A stretch of DNA of 64,000 bases from Dactylonectria macrodidyma (lineage: Eukaryota; Ascomycota; Sordariomycetes; Hypocreales; Nectriaceae): the NCBI GenBank assembly GCA_020744425.1, contig JAGMUV010000019.1, positions 372,001-436,000 on the forward strand. The letters are read 5' to 3'. Below the pieces are notes generated by a model. It saw nothing but the letters and a program-made list of their open reading frames with translations. It did no database searches and had not been told where the DNA came from. Position numbers and translations under genes: made by a program. Shown here one piece after another: positions 43,632-54,187 of the stretch (position 1 is the first letter of the stretch; each line of letters opens with the position of its first letter).

Positions 43632-44800
43632 CTATGCCAGAGGGACATTTGACAAAGCCAATGTAGGTACGCCGTACTTCTCAGCCAACTCATCGAACAT
43701 CTTCTTCTCGGCCTGGGCGAACGGCAGTCCTTGGACCTTACGCTCTAAGGAAAGTCGGTGCTCGGGCTCTCCGGGGAAGAGGACCTCCTTGAAGCCATCT
43801 GCTGGGGCGACGCCATGAACGCGCTGGACCAAGGTGTCGATTCTTGATCGGAACTCGTCCGACGACATGAAGACGTCGGGCTTGATGACGATGAAGCTGT
43901 GGCCTACATTCTGTGGGCGAGACTCCTTGTACTGGTCGCCTACTTGGCCACCGAACTCGGCGCCAGAGAGGACACCCGACATGATGTCCATCAGAATGGC
44001 GATTCCTGATCCCTTGGGGCCGCCAATGGGAGCCATAGAGCCGTTGAGAGCTTCGTCGGCATCTTCGGTGGGCTTTCCATCCTTGTCGTACGCCCAACCC
44101 AGAGGAATCTTCTCGCCACGGCGGGCAGCCTTGCGGATCTTGCCCTTGGCCACGACAGAGGGGGCCATGTCGAGAATATAGGGCACTTCATTCTTGCTGG
44201 GGGCGCCGGCGGCGAAGGGAGAGATGCCGAGCAGCGTCTCCTTGCCGCCAAAGGGAGGCATCTGCTTGGCCGAGTTGGTGAAGACCAGCGAGATCATGCC
44301 TGCGTCGAGGGCCTGCAGGACGTATGTGGCGGCCATGCCGAAGTGGTTGGAGTGGTTGGCCGTGACGATGCCGATGCCGTAGGTCTGAGCTCGGCGGATG
44401 GCGTCCTCCATGGCCTTGCAGGCGACGATGAAGCCGAAGCCGTTGTCTCCATCGACGTGAGCCGCGACCGGCGTCTTTTCGGTGATTTTGATGTCGGGTT
44501 TGGCGTTGACTAGGCCGCTGTTGACGCGTTCGACGTACTGCTGGAGGCGAGCAAGACCGTGTGTGTCCTAAAAGTAATGGCGAGATGTGAGCATAGGAAG
44601 GAATAGATGGGATGGCTTGGAAAAGCCATGAGAGAGGGACATGGGGAGTGGCATCTTACCACGCCGCGAGTATCAGCTTGAACCAAGCAATCAGCCATGA
44701 GGGCGGCATGGTCCTCAGGAAGACCAGACTTGATCAGCAGCGCGCGTGCAAAAGCTGCGGCCTCGCTGGGCTTTGCGTAGAGACGAGCTTCGGATGCCAT
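43632..44800 (-). CDS. Malate/L-lactate dehydrogenase family (Ldh2/YiaK type) oxidoreductase
   Basis: Two exons: 44800-44660 and 44567-43632, intron with donor GTAAGA and acceptor TTTAG; 358 residues. The splice gives DTRGV-DTHGLARLQQYVERV, the N-terminal family pattern. ANHSNHFGMAATYV (117-130) holds the catalytic histidine; SPFAAGAPS, LDMAPSVVAKGKI and APIGGPKGSGIAILMDIMSG are the nucleotide and dimer regions. The family (Pfam Ldh_2) reduces 2-oxo acids or oxidises 2-hydroxy acids with NAD(P): malate, ureidoglycolate, sulfolactate, 2,3-diketo-L-gulonate. In this cluster it could act on a sugar acid. Divergent from the Zn2Cys6 gene at 45381. Confidence 0.88.
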
Positions 44801-45073
44801 TTTGGAGGTGGTGGAGGTGGAAGAATGTGTAGCTGATGAGCTGGTGTAGATAGTCTCAATCTCACTGTGTTGGGCAAGGGTCTGAAGAAACGCCGTTGCA
44901 AGGTGTGATCTAGGTGTCCCAGAGTGTCTGGGGTTGGCAATCAGAGGGAGTCAATGGTTTTATCGAATCATCGCGTCAACCAAAATGCCGGCTGATCACT
45001 CTAATCCTTTCACATGTCTCCCCGTATTATGGAGTAACTACGTGATGCTCAGCTACACCAACAGCTAGCTGAT

Positions 45074-45086
45074 CGGGATTATGCCG
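45074..45086. promoter_or_regulatory. CGG-N7-CCG site between Ldh2-type gene and Zn2Cys6 gene
   Basis: CGG-GATTATG-CCG, midway in the 580-bp divergent promoter: 273 bp from the dehydrogenase ATG and 294 bp from the regulator ATG. It would allow autoregulation of the factor. Confidence 0.5.
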
Positions 45087-45380
45087 AACGCGGGGCTTCA
45101 AAAGTTTGGAGCAAAGCCGTAGCGTCCGACTGACTGCGGGGCGCTTGCATTCTTTTAGCCCTTGTGGCCATGTGGAGATGGCATCATACCAATCCCGATG
45201 CCCCGGGATGCTTGCGATTAAAGCACGGCATTTCCCCTTCTTCCCCCAGACCAGGCCCGTTTCCCCAGACTCCATGACCTGGCATCGTCTCGCTTTCAAC
45301 CCGAGCTGTCATCTAGGATCAGTATCCGGCATCTCTTATCTCTTCCATCTCCGTCATTTGTAACCAAGAACGACTCCGGC

Positions 45381-47853
45381 ATGTCGGCCGGGGCTCCTCC
45401 GAGATGCATCGGCGACTCGCAGCAACATCCCGAGCCGCCGCAGCAACAGCATCCTGAGCCTCGCCCCGCTCCTCGGGGATCCGGACGCAAGAAAGGAACG
45501 GCCTGCGCTCGCTGTCGGGGCCAAAAGATTCGCTGTGACGACGAGACGCCCTCGTGCGCCAACTGTGCGCGCGTAGGCGCTTCGTGCGTGCGTTCGAACC
45601 TGGCTAATATACCGGACGCTGTGAGGTTCGTTTTGCTATCTACCTAGCGCGAGATCTAGGTAGTCAGCCGCCGTATGTCGAGTTGAGGCTGATAGCTATC
45701 GCGTCTTTCACAGCCACGTCACGCAGATAGAATCACGACTGCGTTTCCTCGAAGAATCGCTTCGTCGTGTCGCCCCCGAGGAGCTGGAAAAGGCACCTCC
45801 CGTCAGTCATGCCTCCTTCAGCTTCAACGGCAACGGTCCATTTCTCGGTCAACCATATGCAACAGATACTCTTCAGTCACCGGCATGGCCACTTCAATCT
45901 CACTCTCACCTCACGGGGGGCGTCAACTTGGCCACGGGGCCTGGGATAAACAATCCTCTCCACCAAGGCATCCACCAAGGCGTCTCCTCCACCAGCCCAA
46001 GTGTCGTGGCCTCCGTCAGTCCTGCTGCCTCGACCGAGATTGGCCCCGGCGAGCCTCTAGCCCACGAAGTTGGCATGCTCTCGCTTGCCAACTCGACCGC
46101 TTCCAAGTATCTGGGCCCCTCGTCTGGTGTCCCTTTTGCCCGCTTGATCTTCTCCGCCATCCCACAGTCCCAAGGCTTGGCTACCAACTGGGCTACTCCA
46201 GATGGGGCTTCGACTTCCCAACGCCTTGCTCAGGCGCAGCCTTTCCCTCAGCACTGGACATCCGACGTAGATCTACAGCATTTTGTGGATGCCTACTTTG
46301 AGACGCACCAGCCTTTCTATCCCTTCCTAGACGAGGATGCCGTCGCCGACCGCCTTGAGCTTCTGTATACGAAGCCATCGCCAGCCGTCCATTCTCTGCA
46401 AATGCCCAAACTGGCCGAAGTAGACGCATCGCTCTCCCCAGCGCACGTAGTGCAGATGTTTCTCGTCGTCGCGCTTGGTGCCCGAATCTTGGAAGTCCGC
46501 CTGTCATCCGATTTTTCCTCTGAGCGATACCTGGCGACGGCCATGCAGCGCATCGGCACGTTGGCGCTGCATGACAGCATCGAAGGACTCCAGATCATGC
46601 TCCTCCTCACCCTGTCCAGCTTCTACTTCGAAGACGGCCCTAATGCGTGGTTTCTGACGTCCAACATCATCGCTAGCTGCTTGGACTTGGGCTTTCAGCG
46701 AAAATGGACTGTAGCTCCTCCCCATCCTCCGCCTGGCAAGAACAACAGACAGCTTCCTGTCCACGACAACCTCAGAAGAGGAATATTTTGGTCTGCCTAC
46801 TCCCTCGAGAGAACCCTGGCTGTGGTCCTTGGGCGGCCACTCACCCTCCGCGACGAAGCCATTGATGCTGAGTTTCCAGGTGAAATGGTTGTTGATCCAA
46901 GCCTAGGAGAAGAAGACACCCACAATCCAAGCCAAGAACACGAACATCAGCCCAAACGTGCTCGTGTTACTATATATCCGTATACCGCCTCGCGGTATTC
47001 ATTTCGCTTTGATCAAATCATTGCAGAGATAAAACTTATGCTCCATCGCGTCGTCAACTTGCCGCATCGCTTTCCGTGGCCGACAAACATTGAGGAGTGG
47101 AAAAAGGTGATTAAAACGGACTGCGATGCTCTTCTGGAAGATTTGAGGAGGGATCTAAGGCGACGCTCCCGGCGCAATACATCTGACAGCGCTATCCGAA
47201 ACCTAGAGCTCAAGTATCACCATTGCCTGATGCTGCTGCACCGACCCTCACCAGCCGTCCCTCGACCAAGCGTCGACTCATGGAAGACATGCTACAACAG
47301 CGCCGCGGCCACGATCCTCCTCAACGCGGAGCTTCACCGCTTCTCCAAGCTCTCTAACAGCTGGCTGACGGCGCACACCGTCTTCGTCAGCGGTATCACC
47401 CTGCTGTATTGACTTTGGGTGAACCCAGAGATCCAAGCCGAGACTACGCCTGGCGACTTCTCGGGCGTCGCAAAGGCCTGCACGGATCTTCTGCAGTACC
47501 TGGGTAAGACGTGGAGCGTGGCTGCCGACGCGGTGGACAAGATGGAGAGGCTGGTCCATATGACGACGAGTTCTTGGAAGACGGGCCAGGACGAGCGGGA
47601 GTCAGAATTGGCTGCTGGCCACTCCTTGATGTCAATGTGGCAATCCCAGGGCCAGTACTTTATGAAGACGTCAGGGAGCGATGGGAAAGGCCCTGGAGGT
47701 CCTTTGATGGACTTGCCTACCTTTGGCTCTGCGGAAATGCAGGAAGGAACCGGGCCAGGCGTCGAGTTTGAGTCGGAGTTTTTCTTCAACGAGCTTGGAG
47801 ACATGAGCACATGGTTTGATCTTGACTGGCTTGCCAATCCGAACGTTGGGTGA
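45381..47853 (+). pseudogene. Zn2Cys6 transcription factor interrupted by an in-frame TGA
   Basis: Exon 1 45381-45625 and exon 2 from 45714 (donor GTTCGT, acceptor CACAG). The zinc cluster C42, C45, C52, C59, C62, C69 has canonical spacing and follows a basic RKKGTACARC start. A coiled-coil-like HVTQIESRLRFLEESLRR comes next. A fungal-specific TF domain (FVDAYFETHQPFYPFLDE; RRGIFWSAYSLERTLAVVLGRP) follows. The frame stops at TGA 47410-47412, after 647 residues, inside VSGITLLY. The same frame continues at once with LWVNPEIQAE and runs another 146 codons to 47853, ending in acidic/hydrophobic sequence (FFFNELGDMSTWFDLDWLA) typical of an activation domain. In homologues this position is normally Cys, and TGC or TGT to TGA is a single change. 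It may be a null allele, a readthrough stop or a sequencing error. It is the likely cluster regulator. Confidence 0.8.
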
Positions 47854-48017
47854 CAGTGGGATATGAACTCTGCCCTCTGTACTATTTTGATGTGATATCA
47901 TTATTCCATTGTTTGGTGGCGTTTAACTCTTCGCGTACGGCGTGGCATCTGTCGTATGATCAAATTGCAACTCATCCACTACTTCAAATGAATCGTCGAT
48001 GCCTATCTCAATACCTA

Positions 48018-50043
48018 TTAATTGCTAGGTCCCTTCAATGCATCCCGAATGCCCGTCACTATTGAAAACACACCGCAGGCACCGGGGTCAGGAATACCTC
48101 TACCAACGCTTCCCCCTTCCTCGGCACCAACATACGTACTGCGGCCAAACTTGCCCTGGATGTCTCGGGTCAGTTGGCATCCTGCATCTGCTGCAGCCAC
48201 TGCCTGGTCCAATCTCTCCAAAGTTGTTCCATTTGCAGATGACAGGGTATTCACGAATGGAATCAGCGCATCCATCATGGTCCTGTCGCCCTCCCTGGCG
48301 GCCGTAACGCTCTGAAGGCTGTTCAACGCCGCTTTAGCTGCGTCAGCCAAGTCACGGAACTCAAAAGCTCCCCGCAACTCGCAGCTGGATGAAATAGCAG
48401 AAGCCAGTCCCGTGAAGAAGACAGAGTACAAGGCGCCGGATGTGCCTCCCATGCTCCGACAGAGGACGTTGGCCAGATCCATGATGCCTTGGGAAAGGCT
48501 GCCAGAATTGAAGGTGCCGTCTTCTATAGCTGCGACAACTGATGCAGAGCCACTGAGAAGTGTGGTTCCGCAGTCTCCGTCGCCCAATATTGTATCCATT
48601 CTTGTGATTTCGGGTTCTGCAGCGACAAGCGAAGCGTGGACAGATTTAACGATGTGGGTGAAGGTTTCAGCGTTGCCTGGTGTTTGTTAGCCTAAACATT
48701 CGGAATAGTCAAACATCATCGAAATTTATTCATACAAGGGACTGATGGGCCATCAAGTGGTTTCTTTTCCTGGGTTGTTTCATGCACCGGCTCAGAAGTC
48801 CCAGCTTTGGCGGAAGAATCATTCCACGCTGCTGTCGAGATACTGCTCGTCCAGCCAAGAGCATCCGTGGGCGCATCCAACCACTGGAGGACCTGACCAG
48901 AAAGAGGTTGGTTCTTGGGCAAACTGAGAAGAGTAATACTGAAACCTGGCCCGTTTAAGGCCGACAAGAAGGTACCGCAGTACATCCGCGAGGGCTTGAT
49001 TGCGTAGTCGCTCTTGAGTTGAGAGACAACCTCGCCAGTTGCAGCGGCCATTTCAAGCTGCGACAGAGAGCCCAAGTTGTTGACGAGGAGAACGACGTCG
49101 TGCTCATCTGGCCTTGGAGAGTTCTCGATGTAGTTGCGCTCAGCGTCGGTCGTGTCTAGAAGCGCAAGCATCATCTCCTTGACCAAGACAGATAGACTGG
49201 GTCGCGGCTGAACCCGTTTGCTACCAGGCTCGTTGTGAATGCCAATACCAATCTCTAGCTCATCAGGCTGTAGTCGGGACTTGGGAGCTTGACCAGGCAT
49301 GCTGCAAGAATCCAATCCCACGCCGATGGTGCCCATGTTCTTTGTGGCAAACTCGGCCACGTCTGCCACCTCGTCGAGGCTGAGGCCAGCGACAGATGCA
49401 GCACCAGCGACCTTGTGCACCAGCACTGTTCCAGCGAGACCTCGTCTTCCAACCAGACCAGACCTTGTGCGTCCAATGGAGACGTCGTCGCTCACAATGA
49501 CTAGCCGAATCGGCGTGCGCGACGTGAAGCGGAAGCGATCTGCCGCCAGGCTGAAGTTCAGCTTGTCGCCGGTGTAGTTCTTGACGATGACTAGGATGCC
49601 TCGGGGCGATTCGATGAGTTTCAGACCCCCTTCGATCTGCAGCGCGTTGGGAGATGCAAAGACGGCGCCACAGACGGCTGCATCCAGCATGCCATGACCT
49701 ACGTATCCTACATGGGCCGGCTCGTGGCCAGAACCGCCTTCAAGGTAAAAACCGTCAGAGATCAGAATCAAGACCGCTGGGACGGAGAGGGTTGCATAGA
49801 TCTAGTTCTCTGGGCGGGACATACCTCCACTGATCAGCGTAACCCGACTCTTCTTGTCGCTCGAGTTCCGATAGATGACTTTTGCTTCAGTTAGTCCAAG
49901 ACTCGGCGCTAGAACGGATGGAAAGTGGTACCCCTGTGTTCTTCGTTGTGTTGCAGCGACGGATGCAAGGCGACAAAGCCATCTAGGGCACTCCAAAGCG
50001 CCGTCTCGCTGTCAAGCACAATCGACAAGTTTCGCTCAGACAT
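48018..50043 (-). CDS. Dihydroxyacetone kinase (DhaK-DhaL fusion)
   Basis: Four exons: 50043-49932, 49884-49825, 49737-48736, 48676-48018; introns of 47, 87 and 59 bp; 610 residues. The N-terminal DhaK domain shows KVIYRNSSD, ISGGGSGHEPAHVGYVGHGML and the substrate-binding histidine H225 in EIGIGIHNEPG. The C-terminal DhaL domain has the nucleotide/Mg signature MDTILGDGDCGTT (418-430) and RSMGGTSGALYS. A Ser/Thr/Lys-rich linker joins them. The enzyme phosphorylates dihydroxyacetone; related kinases act on erythrulose and other short ketoses. In this setting it may phosphorylate a pathway intermediate before or after aldol cleavage. Three CGG-N7-CCG sites lie within 270 bp of its start. Confidence 0.9.
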
Positions 50044-51229
50044 TGTTGGAGTATCGACCGGAGTTTGTTCTAGTGCGACCCAAGTTGAGCTTACAGGGCC
50101 GTTTCTCCATCCCCTGAACAGCGGTACACCTTATACAGCATGGATACGACGTTATTCGCTGTCTCAGTCTATCTCGATTCGTACTACTCGGACCATCAAC
50201 ACAGTCATCTCCATGATTCCGACCCGGCTTCTAACATCGGCAAATGGCCGATAAAGGTCGGAGACGGACCGGCTTGTGTCCGCCCCCACATCGGATGCAA
50301 ACCGCCGACTGACGAATTGGGGGGGATTCGCGAAAGCTACAGTCTTGTCATAACAACTTTTGTCCTGTACCTAATCATTTAGGTTTCATCACCCCTGTCA
50401 CAGAGCAAAGGCTAGGCTGTAATAAAAAGTCTCTTTAAAACATGGCACCCTGTCCTTGATGGATATTCGGAATTGTGGCCCTGTCCATTCAGGTGGTGAG
50501 GCATGGCTATCCCTTAAGATGCATCTCGTCCGCTTTGTATTACAAGAGCGTTACTACTGCCTCAAGCTGCGATATGAATTAAGATATCAAGCCTTATTCG
50601 TAAGCATTACACCGGAGACTTGTATTTCATTCGTGACATAATAAACTTGAAAGGCCATTCAAGGCTCTAGGGTAGGTAATTCCTTCTGATGGAAGTGGAG
50701 GTTGGACGTGTCTTGGTGCGTGACTTAGCGAGTCATGAAGGACTGTTGATAACCGGGATAAGGATCAAATCCATATCTAAGGGGAAGGAAGGGGTATATT
50801 TGTAAGGAAAAACCTCCCTCTATTCCCTTCTCCGTTATTTCAATCGCCGCAGCTTGATTCCGTCTGTCTGCTTGTTTCCTGTTGCGTGTCGTGCCCGACA
50901 AGTGGCTCCCAGCAAACCCTAGCAAAGCCAACACCTTCTTTCAACCAGGACTAGCTGGCAGTATCCACGACTCGAGACCCAAACTTTCACGTAATACGTA
51001 CGCATATGTAATATCAATGGGTATGTATTTGACATAAAATAAGAATGGCTTGAAAGCCATTCCAGTGACTAAGAATTGAAGTCTTCGGACAAATTTTGCA
51101 TTGAGACCAAATACATCCAGTCCATTATCCCGACGAACACACCGAATGGGAACCCCAAGGACCAGAATTTCGAACTAACTAGGTGTCGAACCAATTCAGT
51201 ATCCAAAGAAAAACTAATCTCTCTTTATT
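50044..51229. other. Intergenic region
   Basis: Apart from the three inverted CGG repeats this 1.2-kb stretch holds only short unsupported ORFs. Confidence 0.4.
50238..50304. promoter_or_regulatory. Three CGG-N7-CCG sites upstream of dihydroxyacetone kinase
   Basis: Sites at 50238-50250 (spacer CAAATGG), 50259-50271 (AGACGGA) and 50292-50304 (ATGCAAA), 194 to 260 bp before the ATG at 50043. The first two start 21 bp apart, two helical turns, so bound dimers would face the same side of the DNA. Confidence 0.6.
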
Positions 51230-52947
51230 TTAGGTAGTGTAGCGGAAAGCCGCCCGTCTCGCGGCACGGTCTTCCTCCGACAGGCCCCCAATCTGGGCTT
51301 GGGCCTCACCCTTCATGATATCAGCGACGTCGGCGCCAGCCTCAAGCTTCTTGTTTGCGCGCTGCAGAATGATGCGCATAGCCGTAGCCAAGATGATGAC
51401 ACCGAGGGCAAAGCCAGAGTTGACACTCATGGCCAGGACGTAGCGTGGCTTCGACCCATCTGTGTACAGGTACGCGGTCCAGACCTAGCAGGGTTGTAGT
51501 TAGCACAGTATACTAAGCGCTGGTTGAGCGGGCATCACGAACCTGTGAAATGTTGCCAAAGGCATTAATGAAAGCAACAGCAGCGGCTCGCTTGATTCTG
51601 GGTCGGAGCATCGTCTTCTGCGCCCATGCCAACACCACAGCGTTCGCTCCATGGCCTCCGCCGACCATGAGCATCATGGCAAAGTATCTGGCGCCCGTGT
51701 TCAGAGTCGCGGCTGCAACAACAAATCCAACAATCGCGAGTGCCAACGGCCACATAACATGGAAGGAAGAGTTGTTGAGCCGATCCGCAGACCAGTTGTT
51801 GGCGATGGAGAAGATCAAACCGAGGATGTAGGGAGGTGCAGTCAAGAGGAGCGTCGTCACTCGGCCGTATCCAAGAGTCTGGACGACGGACGGGAAGAAG
51901 TTGGAGGTGGCGGCGGCAACCTGGAGGCAGAAGAACATGGCAGCGAAGACGTATACGCGCCAGTCCTTGAAGGCGAGCTTGAAGCCGTAGCTCCATTTCT
52001 CGTCATCTTCGTCGACCTGACCAGCGTCGCGGATAAGTCTCCATTCAGCAACCGCACGCTCAGTGGGAGTCAGCCACTTGGTCGTGGACGGCCAATCCGG
52101 TAGGACAAAGGCTGAGCATAGGGCGATGAAGATGGTGATGGAACCCTCGATGATGAACAACCATCGCCACGCTTCAAGGCCGCGAGCTCCGTCGAGACCA
52201 TATTGGATGCCAGCACCAATGAGTCCGGAAAATGCACTGCCGAGCTGAGTGGCAGAGAAGAGGACAGCGCTTCGGAGACCCATCTCAGACCTCTTATACC
52301 AGGAAGAAATCAAGAAGAGAGCACCGGCTGGAATTGAAGGGGATTAGCATATATCCTCGCTAATTACTGAAGAAGACACCGTATATCCTGTGTCGGACTA
52401 CTCACGATAGAAAGCAGCTTCGACAAATCCCAAAAAGAATCGACAAGCGTACAACCCCCCACTGCTGTGTGTAATGCCGGTTAGGGTGGAAATGAGGCCC
52501 CAGACGGCCATGCACCCGGGAAGGTAAAGAGAAGGTCGGAGCGAAGCGAGGAACACGTTGGAAGGGATCTGCATAAGGACGTAGCCGACGAAGAGAATAG
52601 CAACAGCGGTCGAATATTGCTGCGCAGACATGTTGAGCGACTTGTCGATGCCAGAAACCTTGGCTGCAGCAATGTTGTTCTGTAGCACTATTGCATCAGC
52701 ACATGAGAGAAGTGCGCCATAGAGAAAGAATCCTTACCCTGTCCAGATAATTCATGACGAAGATGACCCAGACACAGGCAAGAAGACGAAGATCCAACTT
52801 CCTCTTCAAGCTCTTCTCGGCGTCGAGGAACTCCTCCTCCGACATGTTCTGGGCAGCGGCCAGACGGTTCTGGTTGTCCAGACTCTTCGTCTCCGCCATG
52901 TCGATCTTGGCCTTGTCAATGTCCACAGAGCCCTTTGGAGAACTCAT
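51230..52947 (-). CDS. MFS transporter, Dal5/anion:cation symporter type
   Basis: Four exons: 52947-52738, 52679-52406, 52327-51543, 51484-51230; 507 residues. Joins restore MNYLDRNNIAAAK at helix 1, FYPGALFLISSWYKRSEMGLR at helix 4/5, and ISQVWTAYLYTDG near helix 11. These are the standard landmarks of the fungal Dal5/Tna1 (allantoate, nicotinate, pantothenate, vitamin) family. Twelve helices with charged cytosolic ends (RAARRAAFRY at the C-terminus). It imports a small organic anion at the plasma membrane. Divergent from the Dabb-domain gene at 53640; one CGG-N7-CCG site (53358-53370) lies in the shared promoter, so it may or may not belong to the cluster. Confidence 0.88.
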
Positions 52948-53639
52948 TCTGGCGGTGTTGGTTGTTGAAGCGATGGATGGAGAAGAGAGTGCAGAAGTTG
53001 AGCGAGGGTGTCCGGTTGAGCCGTGCCCTAGGAAGGATCTTTATAGGGTACTTATTGTATTCGCAGGGTAAGAGGACCATGCTTGACTTGATGAGCTGCT
53101 GAGAGATAGGCATGGGCTAGAACCGCTGTAGCTGTCTTTGTTGTTCAGGGTTTAGCACGGACAAGACGCGCTTCAACTCCTCCACATAACTCCGCCTGGG
53201 GACCCCGCAAGCATCTCGCGGGGTACTCGTGACGGCGGAAAACTGGGCTTTGGAGAAGAGAAACATTAAAAGGGGGAGCTAAGTGGGGATGGTTGGTGGA
53301 GATTGCGATTTGATCTTTAAGTTCCCGTTAGAGCCCGATTATGCCGGTGTTGCAAGCCGGCCTCACCCCGAGAAGCCGGCCGTGATGCCGTAGTGGCGGA
53401 TTCAACTCTTGATGCAGCTGGTGAGGAACAGGAGTCGAGGCCCATGTGCCGTGTGATCAAGTAGGAGCCAGGATTCCTATTCACCTGACGAGGACCCAAC
53501 TAAAAAGGCATTCTCCTTCGCTGACTTGTTCAAGCCATCAGCTGTATCAAACTCGCGTTCTCACCGCCACCGCTTCCCATTTTCGCAGTTACTCCTCAAC
53601 TCTACCAAAGCCTTCCATTTGACTTACACGTCCATAATC
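52948..53639. other. Divergent promoter with CGG/CCG-rich stretch
   Basis: Between the Dal5-type transporter and the Dabb gene. A GC-rich segment at 53340-53400 holds several CGG and CCG triplets, including one N7 inverted repeat at 53358-53370 (spacer CCTCACC). Confidence 0.4.
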
Positions 53640-54187
53640 ATGACTATTGTTCACATGGGTAAGTTAATCACGCTGATCCTCACCTCAATGGCCTATAGGT
53701 ATACTAATACTAATTCTTCCATCACAGTATTCTTTCGCTTTCGAGCCGACGTCACCGACGAGCACAAAGAAACCTTTGTCCAGGAACTCAAGAAACTCAA
53801 GAACCTCTCCTGCGTCAAGGACAACAGGTTAATAGTCGGAGGGCCTTCCGTCACCGACCCAATCGAGAGGAGCAAAGGATTCGAGTTCGCTCTGCTCAGC
53901 TTTCACGAGAACCGCGCTGCTCTCGATAAGTATCAGGCCTCCAAGGAACATCACTGGTACGATTCCATCACTACCACTATTACTTGCCATACCGGGTATG
54001 ACTTTATCGTGTCTCGCTAATGTTATTACTGTTTAGGGTCACGCAGACATACATGTTCCCCTTCAAGGAGGACCTCTGTCGGTTTGACTTTGAAGTCGCG
54101 CCCGAGGATGAACATATGTGCACGTTCCGCGCGTTATCCCAATTATCAGGAATTCAAACCCCGGCCGAAAGTGAAGAAGCAGCATGA
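53640..54187 (+). CDS. Dabb (stress-responsive A/B barrel) domain protein
   Basis: Three exons: 53640-53658, 53728-53956, 54037-54187; donors GTAAGT and GTACGA; 132 residues. The first exon encodes only MTIVHM plus a split Val codon, giving TIVHMVFFRFR, the classic start of Dabb proteins. The body has ELKKLKNLSCVKDNRLIVGGPS and a C-terminal HHWVTQTYMFPFKEDLCRFDFEV joined across the last intron. Such dimeric ferredoxin-like barrels include stress-induced proteins and polyketide cyclases; no catalytic role can be assigned from sequence. The longer frame from 53526 is not needed. Confidence 0.85.

Noticed and set aside
53358..53370. CGG-N7-CCG site in the Dal5/Dabb promoter as proof of cluster membership
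   Set aside because: Only one site, in a locally GC-rich stretch with many CGG/CCG triplets; kept as a weak hint only.
20079..53386. 16-base identity GAAGCCGGCCGTGATG shared by about 20083 and 53371
   Set aside because: A single 16-base match between two places in 64 kb can arise by chance, and no longer similarity flanks it.
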